Shown here: positions 17,961 through 26,599 of the stretch, piece after piece
Layout: the number at the start of each line of letters is the position of its first letter
Numbering within the stretch: the stretch's first letter is position 1
DNA from: Chitinophaga vietnamensis
GTDB lineage: Bacteria; Bacteroidota; Bacteroidia; Chitinophagales; Chitinophagaceae
DNA: 64,000 bases
NCBI RefSeq assembly: GCF_902167635.1
Contig: NZ_CABHMS010000002.1
Span: 372,001 to 436,000, forward strand
Direction of reading: 5' to 3'
Notes under the pieces: model-generated
The model's database searches: none
The model's input: only the letters and a program-made list of their open reading frames with translations
What the model was told of the DNA's origin: nothing
Translations under genes and position numbers: made by a program

Positions 17961-19442
17961 ATGAATAAGTTGTTTGTTTCTTTCCTGATCACCCTGTGCA
18001 TCACAGGCTGCACTAAAAAATTGTCTGATACCAATCCGGCCGATGCCGCTAAACAAAAAAATACCGGCGCCCAGGTGGGCGTGCTAACACGCACGTCCAC
18101 CGCGGATTTCCGGGGTCTCAACTGGGCCGCCCAAGGCGACAACTTCCAGAATGGGGCCGTAGTGCCCAGCGGCCTCGATTCCAATGCCAGCTACGCCGCC
18201 ACCAAAGCGGCAGCCGGCAATATCATAGACGGCTTTATACAACGAGGGGCTAACACCGTTCGCATGCCGGTAAACCCATACAGCGTGGCCGGCAACTGGT
18301 GGAATGCCTACACCGCCGCCATCGATACCGCCACTGCCAAAGGTTTGAAGGTGATACTCGCTTGCTGGGAAGCCGCCAACTCCCGCGATGGCCTCATCGA
18401 TAACACCACACAGTTCTATGCGATGTGGCAGACCATCGTGAACCGCTATGGCACTAACGGTAACGTATACTTCGAAATCTTCAACGAGCCGCATGGCTAC
18501 AGCGCGTCGGCATTGACGAACCTGTATGCCGACTGGCTCTCCCGCTACCCGGCGGCCTCGCAGGACCACGTAGTGCTCGATGGCGTAGGCTATGCGCAGG
18601 ACGTGAACACCGTAGGCGCCGATAGCCGCCTGACGAATTGTTTGCTGTCGTACCACAATTACACCTGGTTCAACAACAGCTTCAATACCACCGGCGATTG
18701 GGAATCCGCGATCGCGGGGATCAACTATCCGCAACGCACCGTGATCACAGAGGCGGGCATCCCCATGACTAACGGTAACGACTATCTCGGCGCACCTGGC
18801 ACCAACCGGGATATCGCTTATTTCCAGGGTATCACCAACCGCGCACAGGCTATGGGCATCGGATTGGTGTACTGGCCAGGACTCGCCACCGGCGATGGTT
18901 ACAGCCTGTTGTCGCTGAGCGGTACTGCGCTGGTGAATAACAATGCTTCCGGTTTGGCGCGACTGCAATTTGCCTGGGGCATCAACAGCATCACGCAGCC
19001 GGCAGGAAGTTTCGACAGCAATGCCTGGTACCGCATCACGTGCAGCCAGAGCAACAAATCGCTGGATGTGAATGGTTCCTCCACCGCCAACGGCGGCGGC
19101 CTTGTGCAATGGGATTATTGGGGCGGCAACAATCAGCAATGGAAGATCAACAGTTTAGGTAATGGCGTATTTTACATCACCAACCGCAACAGCGGCAAAG
19201 CCATCGATGTAAATGGCAGCGCCACCACGGGCGGCGCTTCCATCATCCAGTGGGACTATTGGGGCGGCGCTAACCAGCAATGGAAGATCATCGATATCGG
19301 ATTTGGCGCTTATGAGATCATTAACGTAAACAGCGGTTTGTCGCTGGATGTAAACGGCGCTTCCACCACCAATGGCGCCAATATCATCCAATGGCCCTGG
19401 AGCGGTAATCGCAACCAGCAATGGCAGATCGTGAAGTTGTAA
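17961..19442 (+). CDS. GH5-type endoglycosidase lipoprotein with C-terminal ricin-type (CBM13) lectin domain
   Basis: A 493-residue lipoprotein (lipobox CITGC, Cys17). Residues about 48-340 form a GH5-like TIM barrel: FRGLNWAAQGD at the start, acid/base Glu176 in FEIFNEPHGY, and nucleophile Glu264 in VITEAGIP. Residues about 352-493 form a beta-trefoil with three QxW repeats (QQW at 392, 439 and 487) and three repeated SLDVNG/AIDVNG segments, which is a ricin-B/CBM13 module. GH5 covers beta-mannanases, beta-glucanases, xylanases and beta-1,6-galactanases; the subfamily is not decidable by eye. The attached lectin and lipid anchor suggest a surface endo-enzyme that starts polymer cleavage for the SusCD pair, together with the GH30 enzyme encoded next. 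Confidence 0.88.
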   Translation: MNKLFVSFLITLCITGCTKKLSDTNPADAAKQKNTGAQVGVLTRTSTADFRGLNWAAQGDNFQNGAVVPSGLDSNASYAATKAAAGNIIDGFIQRGANTVRMPVNPYSVAGNWWNAYTAAIDTATAKGLKVILACWEAANSRDGLIDNTTQFYAMWQTIVNRYGTNGNVYFEIFNEPHGYSASALTNLYADWLSRYPAASQDHVVLDGVGYAQDVNTVGADSRLTNCLLSYHNYTWFNNSFNTTGDWESAIAGINYPQRTVITEAGIPMTNGNDYLGAPGTNRDIAYFQGITNRAQAMGIGLVYWPGLATGDGYSLLSLSGTALVNNNASGLARLQFAWGINSITQPAGSFDSNAWYRITCSQSNKSLDVNGSSTANGGGLVQWDYWGGNNQQWKINSLGNGVFYITNRNSGKAIDVNGSATTGGASIIQWDYWGGANQQWKIIDIGFGAYEIINVNSGLSLDVNGASTTNGANIIQWPWSGNRNQQWQIVKL

Positions 19443-19457
19443 ATATTTTTTAGGTAG

Positions 19458-20948
19458 ATGAAGAGCAGGATCATACTGATGACCAGTCTGCTGCTGCCCG
19501 CATCGCTGCTGGCGCAGGAGCAGATACATATCATTACACACCCGGAAAAAACATATCAGCAGATAGATAATTTCGCTGCATCGGATGCATGGTCGGGCCA
19601 GTTCACAGGTAACTGGCCTGATACCAAACGCCAGGCTATCGCCGATCTTTTGTTCAGCGCGGATACGCTGCCGGATGGCAGTCCCAAAGGCATTGCATTG
19701 TCTATGTGGCGGTTCAATATCGGCGCAGGCAGCGCAGCGCAAGGCGATAATAGCGGTATCAAAGATGAATGGCGCCGCACGGAGTCCTTCCTGGATGCCC
19801 ATGGGCAATACCACTGGAACCGCCAGCAGGGCCAGCTATGGTGGCTGAAGGCCGCCAGGCAACGCGGCGTGAAACAGTTCCTCGGATTCCTGAACAGCCC
19901 GCCCGTAGTATTCACCAGCAATGGCAAAGCCTTTGCCACCGACGGGAAATGCAATCTCGATACGGCTCACTATCACGCCTATACGCAGTTTATTGCCCAG
20001 GTGATCAAAGGCGTGCAGCAAAGAGCTGGCATCACTTTTAATTATGTGAGCCCGGTAAATGAGCCGCAGTGGGATTGGAGCGATGGCGGGCAGGAAGGCA
20101 ATCCCTATAACAACGAACAGATTGCAGGTGTGGTGAAGTCTTTGAGCAAAGCCTTGCAGGCGGCGCATCTCCCCGCCAAAATATTGATCACGGAATCTGG
20201 TAAGATAGATTACCTGCTGGCCGATGGCGACAAGCCCGGCAAAGGCAACCAGGTGAATGCTTTCTTTCAGCCTGGCCAGGCTACGTTTGTCGGTAATTTG
20301 CCGCAGCTGAGCCGCACCATCGCTACGCACAGTTATTTCTCTACCTCGCCGCAAAGCGCCGCAGTGGCGGTTCGGCAGCAAGTGGCCGACCGGGTGAAAG
20401 CCATTGGCAACCTGAAAGTGTGGCAATCAGAATACTGTATCCTTGGCGATAATCATGGCGAGATCGATGGCAGCAAACGTGATACCGGCATGGCCGCCGC
20501 CTTGTACGTGGCACGTGTGATACACACCGATCTTACCGTGGCCAATGTTTCCGCCTGGCAATGGTGGCTCGCTATCTCTCCCTATGATTATAAAGATGGC
20601 CTGATCTATATTAATAACAAGAAGACAGACGGTCATTATTACGATAGCAAGATACTCTGGGCATTCGGCAACTACAGCCGCTTTGTAAGGCCGGGGATGA
20701 AAAGGATCGGCGTTACGCTCAGCGGCGCAACAGATTGCATGGTATCCGCCTACCAACAACCCGGCAGCAAAGAAACCGTGATCGTGGTAGTGAATCCCGG
20801 CAAGGCTACCTATGAATGCCCGCTGAAAGCGGCCAGCATAGCGGCTTACGTTACCTCTGCCACCCAGCGTTTGCAGAAGCAGCGCATCACGCAACAGCAA
20901 GTGACCATCGCACCGGAAAGTATTACGACCATGATAATGAGAAATTAA
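19458..20948 (+). CDS. GH30-family glycosidase, possibly endo-beta-1,6-galactanase-like
   Basis: A 496-residue secreted enzyme (signal MKSRIILMTSLLLPASLLAQ). It shows the Glyco_hydr_30_2 style: QQIDNFAASDAWSGQFTGNW near the start, LSMWRFNIGAGSA, acid/base Glu202 in VSPVNEPQWDW, and nucleophile Glu325 in VWQSEYCILG, with a small beta domain at the C-terminus (VIVVVNPGKATYECPL). Characterised relatives of this subgroup include beta-1,6-galactanases active on arabinogalactan side chains, but related GH30 enzymes act on other glycans. Last gene of PUL 1, 15 bp after the GH5 gene; followed by a nested inverted-repeat region. Confidence 0.88.
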   Translation: MKSRIILMTSLLLPASLLAQEQIHIITHPEKTYQQIDNFAASDAWSGQFTGNWPDTKRQAIADLLFSADTLPDGSPKGIALSMWRFNIGAGSAAQGDNSGIKDEWRRTESFLDAHGQYHWNRQQGQLWWLKAARQRGVKQFLGFLNSPPVVFTSNGKAFATDGKCNLDTAHYHAYTQFIAQVIKGVQQRAGITFNYVSPVNEPQWDWSDGGQEGNPYNNEQIAGVVKSLSKALQAAHLPAKILITESGKIDYLLADGDKPGKGNQVNAFFQPGQATFVGNLPQLSRTIATHSYFSTSPQSAAVAVRQQVADRVKAIGNLKVWQSEYCILGDNHGEIDGSKRDTGMAAALYVARVIHTDLTVANVSAWQWWLAISPYDYKDGLIYINNKKTDGHYYDSKILWAFGNYSRFVRPGMKRIGVTLSGATDCMVSAYQQPGSKETVIVVVNPGKATYECPLKAASIAAYVTSATQRLQKQRITQQQVTIAPESITTMIMRN

Positions 20949-21028
20949 TGCCTGGCTCAGGATTATGATGATTGAAAGGATTACCAGGATTTTTTTACCA
21001 GGATTAAACGGATTTATAAGATTTTCCT

Positions 21029-21130
21029 GATTTAACGCGAAGATCAACGAGGTTCCAGCCCTTGAAGCGCTTTGAGCGCTTCAAGGGCTTCTTCGCTTAA
21101 ATCCGACACCGTTGATCTTCTCGTTAAATC
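21029..21130. repeat. Nested inverted repeat with 31-bp CTTGAAGCGC palindrome at its centre
   Basis: Outer arms at 21029-21049 and 21110-21130 (GATTTAACGCGAAGATCAACG and its complement, one mismatch) flank a perfect 31-bp palindrome at 21058-21088 (arms GCCCTTGAAGCGCT, loop TTG). It lies after GH30 and may act as a transcription terminator or processing site. The central palindrome recurs at 45502 and, as a variant, at 45574. Confidence 0.8.
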
Positions 21131-21182
21131 CATAAATCCATAAATCCGAAAATCCCCAGCCAGGTGTTTCCTCTTAGTTTGC

Positions 21183-21190
21183 TATCTTTG
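21183..21190 (+). promoter_or_regulatory. -7 element for TPR gene
   Basis: TATCTTTG, exact TAnnTTTG match, 23 bp before ATG 21214. No good -33 box identified. Confidence 0.6.
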
Positions 21191-21213
21191 GCCCCGTTTA
21201 GTTTTCGTTACCC

Positions 21214-23085
21214 ATGAGTTTAACCAGATATCTTTCAACACCTGTAGCGGTCATCCTGTTCTCTACCGCTGCTGTTTCCGCCCAGAACGCCGCTACTACA
21301 GCGCAAGCATTGTCAAGGTTGATGGAAGGTCAGGTCCGCGAAGCCGCTACACTTGCCACCACGGCCATTAACAGCGATCGTAAAGATGCGATGGCCTATG
21401 CCGTCCGCGGCCGCGCCCTGCTGCTGGATAATAAAGTAGCTGCCGCCACCACCGACTGTGAAACCGCCGTACGCCTCAATCCTGGTAGTGGTATCGGCTA
21501 TGTATTTGAGGCCATGTGCTATCAGTCGGAGCAAAAAACGGAACAGTCGAAAAAGGCTTTCGAGAAAGGTCTCAGCCTCCTGAACGCCGCCAAAACACCG
21601 ATTGAATACTATGCCCGCGGCGCCGCTTATGAAAATGCGAAGAAGCCGGATGCCGCGCTGGCAGACTATTCCAGCGCTATTACTATCAATCCGCGCTTCG
21701 TGCTTTGCTATGTGAAGAGAGGAAGGCTCTATGATGATAATCATCAAAGCGATGCCGCCATCGGTGAATATAACAAGGCGATACAACTCAATCCGTCTTT
21801 TGCAACGCCCTATTTTATGCGCGGCAATATTTACTACGAGAAGCAGCAATACGATGCCGCCCTGGCGGATTTCTCCAAAGTATTGACACTTACGCCCGAT
21901 GATATCGACGCGCTTTTCAACCGCGGCGTGATGTACAAAAAGAAAGGACAGTACGAGCTCGCGCTGGCCGACTATAACAAAGTAGTGTCGCTGAGGCCCA
22001 AAGATGGCGATATCTATGGCAACCGTGGTAATATTTACTGGCTGACCAACAAGATGGCCGAGGCTTACAACGACTATTCCAAAGCGATAGAACTCAATCC
22101 CGGCAAGGCTAATTACTATGTGGCCCGAGGAGATGTATACACCCGCTGGGAACAATATGATGCCGCCCTGAAGGATTATAACAAAGCTGTTTCGCTGGAC
22201 AATACTAACGTTAACGCCTATATGGAGCGTGGCAATGTTTACCTCAACGGCAAGCAGCCGCAGTACGATCTTGCGTTGGCCGACTATCAGCAGGTGCTCC
22301 GTCTGGACCCGAATAACTCCAACGGACATATGAATATTGGCGTGATACATCACAACAAGCAGCAGTATGCCGAGGCGATCGATGAGTATACCAAGGCCAT
22401 CACGGCCGATCCTAACAATATGCTGGCCTATCTGAACCGTGCCGGCGCATATGATGCCATCGGCAAACGCAAGCCGGCCACGGCCGACCGCAAAAAATAT
22501 ACGGACCTCGGCGGCGTGCTACCGCCTACGGGCAGCGATGATCACCGGTCGATCTACCCCGAAGGCACCTTCGATCCCAAGCTGGCGCAGGCCGCGCTCA
22601 CAAGGGGCTTGTCGTCTATCGCAGGCCGCGCCTGCACCAAAAAGGATGGCCTGATCTTTTATGCCAGCGGCGTAAAAGTGCGCCTGTTCCCCGTTACGCC
22701 CTACCTCGAAGAATGGTACGAGCTGCGGGAAAAGAAAGAAGGAAAGAAAACATCGGTGTATATGTCGGACGAAGCCAACCGCTATTCCATAGAAGCCATT
22801 ACCGGCCAGGATGGCCGCTTTGTATTCGAAGGCCTGAAGCCGGGTAAATATTTTATCCAGCTGATTCATAATTTCAATCAGCGGAAAACAGCGCAGATCT
22901 TCACCGGCTCCAATGTATGGCAGAATGGCCCTGTACAGGAGATCACCAATTATTATTATGACCAGGATTATATAGTGGAACGCTCGCAGCGGCTGGAGCG
23001 GTTTGTAGAGATCAAGGATGATGGAGATACGAAGAAAGTATCGCTGACCAATGCCGGCGGGATATTTAAAACCTGTGAGTTCTGA
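21214..23085 (+). CDS. Periplasmic/secreted TPR-repeat protein
   Basis: A 623-residue protein with signal peptide (VAVILFSTAAVSAQ) and about eleven tetratricopeptide repeats between residues 25 and 435 (recurring pattern YDAALADYNKAVSLxP with AYxxRGxxY), expected to form a protein-binding superhelix. The C-terminal 180 residues are different: Lys-rich (LREKKEGKKTSVYMS), then a short carboxypeptidase-regulatory-like beta segment (GQDGRFVFEGLKPGKYFIQL). Its partner and role are not evident; it stands as a single transcription unit with its own promoter and a downstream terminator at 23243. Confidence 0.85.
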   Translation: MSLTRYLSTPVAVILFSTAAVSAQNAATTAQALSRLMEGQVREAATLATTAINSDRKDAMAYAVRGRALLLDNKVAAATTDCETAVRLNPGSGIGYVFEAMCYQSEQKTEQSKKAFEKGLSLLNAAKTPIEYYARGAAYENAKKPDAALADYSSAITINPRFVLCYVKRGRLYDDNHQSDAAIGEYNKAIQLNPSFATPYFMRGNIYYEKQQYDAALADFSKVLTLTPDDIDALFNRGVMYKKKGQYELALADYNKVVSLRPKDGDIYGNRGNIYWLTNKMAEAYNDYSKAIELNPGKANYYVARGDVYTRWEQYDAALKDYNKAVSLDNTNVNAYMERGNVYLNGKQPQYDLALADYQQVLRLDPNNSNGHMNIGVIHHNKQQYAEAIDEYTKAITADPNNMLAYLNRAGAYDAIGKRKPATADRKKYTDLGGVLPPTGSDDHRSIYPEGTFDPKLAQAALTRGLSSIAGRACTKKDGLIFYASGVKVRLFPVTPYLEEWYELREKKEGKKTSVYMSDEANRYSIEAITGQDGRFVFEGLKPGKYFIQLIHNFNQRKTAQIFTGSNVWQNGPVQEITNYYYDQDYIVERSQRLERFVEIKDDGDTKKVSLTNAGGIFKTCEF

Positions 23086-23104
23086 TCAGGCAAAGACGCT
23101 GGAA

Positions 23105-23228
23105 GCCATATATCGCCCCTACGGGGCGGTGTGTTGGTAACTGTTCATCTACCAATATATCGCCCCTACGGGGCGGCATGTTGGTAGCAGTATTCATCTA
23201 CCTGAATCCCGCCCCGTAGGGGCGGAAT
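23105..23228. repeat. Cluster of three REP-like CCCCTACGGGG palindromes
   Basis: Three copies of CGCCCCTACGGGGCG or its inverse CGCCCCGTAGGGGCG at 23114-23128, 23161-23175 and 23210-23224, separated by related spacers containing TGTTGGTA and ATCTACC. Copies alternate in orientation, as REP/BIME clusters do. Located in the 568-bp gap between the TPR gene and the sensor kinase. Confidence 0.85.
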
Positions 23229-23242
23229 ATTATAAAAAAAAC

Positions 23243-23273
23243 AACAGCCCGGATCATCTCCGGGCTGTTTCGT
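23243..23273 (+). terminator. Rho-independent terminator after the TPR gene/REP cluster
   Basis: Stem AACAGCCCGGA (23243-23253) and complement (23259-23269) with a 5-base loop, preceded by an A-run and followed by TCGTATCTT. It may work in both directions. The rest of the gap, 23274-23524, shows no convincing gene; a minus-strand frame at 23308-23583 lacks coding features. Confidence 0.75.
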
Positions 23274-23524
23274 ATCTTCTCTCGATTTCAACTGTTGGCA
23301 ACATAGGCTAGGATGGAAGGCCGGTCAGGATCATACAGCATGTTTCAGATTCTTCTAAATGGCGGGAAGGAGAGGGGCTGAGGGTTGCTATACGCGTTCC
23401 TGGAATCTCTTTTCTACAGGTTGATTCGAAAACAGCGCGCCGGCCGGTCCATACCACAGTACTGACAGATGGTTTTATCATGAAAAGATCATTTGAATAC
23501 GAGGGCAAGATAGGAAGACCCTGA

Positions 23525-23552
23525 TTGCGGGAGAAACCCCATTTTATATTTG
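23525..23552 (+). promoter_or_regulatory. Likely promoter of the sensor kinase gene
   Basis: TTG at 23525-23527 and TATATTTG at 23545-23552, 17 bp apart, fit the Bacteroidota -33/-7 layout. The 13-mer ATATTTGCAGCCG occurs at 23546 and again at 23566, exactly 20 bp later, so the region may also carry a regulatory direct repeat. The start codon is 101 bp downstream. Confidence 0.45.
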
Positions 23553-23653
23553 CAGCCGATCTCCGATATTTGCAGCCGGCCAACTATTTTTTTTGATATA
23601 AACAGGATTTTCGTATTTTCTAACGAGTTTAAACCCATACCAGCAGGAAACCG

Positions 23654-26599
23654 GTGAGACGTAGCGTACCTATATTAGCTTTTTTATTATTCTTTCTATG
23701 TTCCTATGCTTTTCCGCAGGAACTGTCCTATACCCGATATACCCCTCATAACGGCCTTCCGGGTGCTACTGTTTACCAGGCGGTTCAAGATAGCAATGGT
23801 TATATCTGGTTCGCCACCAGCCAGGGTATCAGCCGCTTTGACGGCCGCACTTTCCGGAACTTCTCCAAGGAAGACGGTCTGCCGGACAATGACATCCTGA
23901 AATTATATCTCGACCGGAACAACAATATCTGGTCGGTATCGCTGGCGGGCATCCCCTCGGTGATCTATGGCCGCAGCGGCATGGTGCGCAAGTTCGAGAA
24001 CTGTCCCGGCGTATACCGCATCAGCGAAAACTACCGCGGCGACTCCATCATTTTCCATGCAGATACCTATACCGGCATGGACCGGTATTTCTTTTTTTAT
24101 CACTCGGCTAATAAACAGGGCCGGTGGAGCTTTGCGCCCACGAATAAAAATACCGGTCCCGCCGCCAGGGCCATGTATGTAGATTTCAGCACCCCTGGTA
24201 TCAGCACCATCTTTCGTTTCAACCGCCTCCTCATCTCCCGCTATCACCTTACCGTGATCGATGGCAGGCATAACAGCGAGTATACGTTCCCGTTCAATGA
24301 AAATAACGGCAGCTTCCAGCAAGGGATCAAGAGCCTGTTTACGTATAGCCATGTACGTCAGTCGTTCCTGTTCCTCACCGATTCGCTGTACGAAGCCAGC
24401 AGCAGTGGCCTGAAGATGCTATTCAGCCTGCAATCCCTGCAACTCCGGTATATCGATGTCAATTACATCTTTCATGAGAACGACAGCACCCTGTGGCTCT
24501 GCACCCGCAGCAAAGGCCTGTTGCAGGTGAAGAACTTCCGCTCTCCCAACAGGCAGGTACGTTACCTCTTCCCGGATGCCTTCTGTACCTCCATCATAAA
24601 AGACCGCGAAGGCGCCTTCTGGGTCACTACCCACAACCAGGGCGTGTATCATGTGCAGGGCCTGCAATACTATCATATTCCCGGTACGGGCGATATCAGG
24701 AGTATGATCGTTACCCCGCAACAGATCATCGCCGGCAAAACCGACGGCAAGATGCTGGTTGTAGACAAGCAAACCATGAAAGCCACGCCCCTGGCCATTT
24801 ATAACAGTAGCGGCAGCGATCTCAATAACAGGATACTGGATATACAGCCTTACAAACAGGGCAGTCTGCTGATCGTGAATGACCTGCACCTGCAAATCCT
24901 CACGAAAGATCATACCCTGAAAGAACTGGTATATTACGGCGGTATCAAAGGATGCCATGTGGTATCCGATTCCCTGATCCTGCTGGCTACCAGCGAAGGG
25001 CTGCGCTTCAAGCGGCCCGATGATAACGGTACGGGGCTCTTGTTCGGTACCCGCGCCACTTGTGTGAACGCCCTCGGAGATCAATACTGGTGGGGCACGC
25101 CCAACGGGCTGTATTATGTGCAGCAGGGTGTTATCCGGAAATATCCCGGCGTGGAAAGTTCCGTGAACCATATTGATATTGCGCCGGATTCCACCATCTG
25201 GGTATCCACGCAGCAGGGGGTAGCCGTGATCCGCAAAGGGCAGCTCACCATGATCGGCAAAGCGGAAGGGCTGCTGAGCAATATGTGCAAGCATGTGCTG
25301 CCCGACGGAGAAACCGCGTGGGTGGCTACCGACAAAGGCCTGTCGCGGGTGAGCTACCATCGCAGCCATAACGGGCCCGCCTATACGATATTCAACATCA
25401 CCGAGCAGGATGGCCTCATCTCGCCGGATGTGAACCAGACGGCCATCTGCGGCAGCGACCTCGCCGTAGCTACCGACAGGGGCCTGTGCTTCATCCCGCG
25501 GAACGACCGCCTGCCGCCGCCACCGCCGCCACTGATCAACATCTCCACGGTAATGGGTGGCGATAACGAGCCGATAACCGGGGATACCGTCTCCATAGAT
25601 TATAAAAAAAATAAATTATTTATCACGCTCGCGGGCATCTCCTTCCGCAGTGGTAAAGATATCCGTTATCTTTACCGTTTGCGTGATGCAGATACCAGCT
25701 GGACCAGTTCCGCCAGCGGCCAGATAGAGTTTGCAGCCTTGCCCTTCGGCACGCATCTCTTCGAGGCCGACGTGGTGGACCGCTGGGGCAAGCGCAGCGG
25801 GCAAGTGAAACAGCTCGTTATCCGTGTGCCGCCGCCCTACTGGAAAACCAACTGGTTCATCTGGAGCACCTACTGCCTCACCGCGCTGCTCGTAGGCGGC
25901 GCCGTATATGCCGTAGCCCGCGTACAGCAACGCCGGAAGGATACCATGTACCAGTTCCGTAAAAGGACCGCCGATATGGAACTGATGGCGCTGAAAGCAC
26001 AGATCAACCCGCATTTCATCTTCAATTGCCTGGGATCTATCCAGCATTATATTATGGATGCGGACATCAAAAATGCCAATGCCTATCTGCATAAATTTTC
26101 GGTGCTTATGCGCAAGATATTGCAGCAAAGTGCCGTTAACGATATCAGCTTGCCGGAAGAAATAGGGATACTAACCCTTTATCTCGATCTCGAAAAGCTG
26201 CGGCTCGGCAACCGCATGGAGTACAGCATCAACGTGGCGCCAGGCCTGCGGCCGGAAGATCATTACATTCCGCCGATGATCATCCAGCCCTATGTGGAAA
26301 ATGCCGTAAAGCACGGCGTGGCAGGGCTGCAAAACAGGCAAGGCTACATACAGGTGGGCTTCTGCCAGGAAGCTAACTATCTCGTATGTACGATCGACGA
26401 CAATGGTCATGGCCGCTCCCGCACGGAGCGCGAAGGCGGCGGCCCCTCGGGCAGCCGCATCAATGCCAGCAGGATCAACGTCATCAACAGCATGCTGAAA
26501 GAAAAGATATCGCTTGAAATCATTGATAAGAAAGAACAAGGCACAGGTGAAGGAACGATCGTCCGTTTATGTTTTCCCGTTACAAATAACCTATTATGA
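23654..26599 (+). CDS. LytS-type sensor histidine kinase with propeller sensor domain
   Basis: A 981-residue membrane kinase. It starts at GTG 23654: an AGGAAA stretch lies just upstream and the signal peptide begins right there (MRRSVPILAFLLFFLCSYAF). Periplasmic two-component propeller blades (YIWFATSQGISRFDGRT; IWVSTQQGVAVI) are followed by a Y_Y_Y domain (YLYRLRDADTSW), a membrane segment (about 732-757), and a His_kinase (PF06580-type) domain with His787 (KAQINPHFIFNCLGSIQHYI) and an ATPase part (PPMIIQPYVENAVKHGV; IDDNGHGRS). No receiver or HTH domain; the partner regulator overlaps its end by four bases (ATGA), so the two are translationally coupled. Confidence 0.93.
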   Translation: MRRSVPILAFLLFFLCSYAFPQELSYTRYTPHNGLPGATVYQAVQDSNGYIWFATSQGISRFDGRTFRNFSKEDGLPDNDILKLYLDRNNNIWSVSLAGIPSVIYGRSGMVRKFENCPGVYRISENYRGDSIIFHADTYTGMDRYFFFYHSANKQGRWSFAPTNKNTGPAARAMYVDFSTPGISTIFRFNRLLISRYHLTVIDGRHNSEYTFPFNENNGSFQQGIKSLFTYSHVRQSFLFLTDSLYEASSSGLKMLFSLQSLQLRYIDVNYIFHENDSTLWLCTRSKGLLQVKNFRSPNRQVRYLFPDAFCTSIIKDREGAFWVTTHNQGVYHVQGLQYYHIPGTGDIRSMIVTPQQIIAGKTDGKMLVVDKQTMKATPLAIYNSSGSDLNNRILDIQPYKQGSLLIVNDLHLQILTKDHTLKELVYYGGIKGCHVVSDSLILLATSEGLRFKRPDDNGTGLLFGTRATCVNALGDQYWWGTPNGLYYVQQGVIRKYPGVESSVNHIDIAPDSTIWVSTQQGVAVIRKGQLTMIGKAEGLLSNMCKHVLPDGETAWVATDKGLSRVSYHRSHNGPAYTIFNITEQDGLISPDVNQTAICGSDLAVATDRGLCFIPRNDRLPPPPPPLINISTVMGGDNEPITGDTVSIDYKKNKLFITLAGISFRSGKDIRYLYRLRDADTSWTSSASGQIEFAALPFGTHLFEADVVDRWGKRSGQVKQLVIRVPPPYWKTNWFIWSTYCLTALLVGGAVYAVARVQQRRKDTMYQFRKRTADMELMALKAQINPHFIFNCLGSIQHYIMDADIKNANAYLHKFSVLMRKILQQSAVNDISLPEEIGILTLYLDLEKLRLGNRMEYSINVAPGLRPEDHYIPPMIIQPYVENAVKHGVAGLQNRQGYIQVGFCQEANYLVCTIDDNGHGRSRTEREGGGPSGSRINASRINVINSMLKEKISLEIIDKKEQGTGEGTIVRLCFPVTNNLL

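Noticed and set aside
23105-23228. CRISPR array
   Set aside because: Only three palindromic units in alternating orientation with related, not unique, spacers and no cas genes; REP-like cluster instead.
23308-23583. Minus-strand 91-codon frame in the gap before the LytS-type kinase
   Set aside because: No homologous-looking motif, no promoter, and it overlaps the likely kinase promoter; composition does not look coding.
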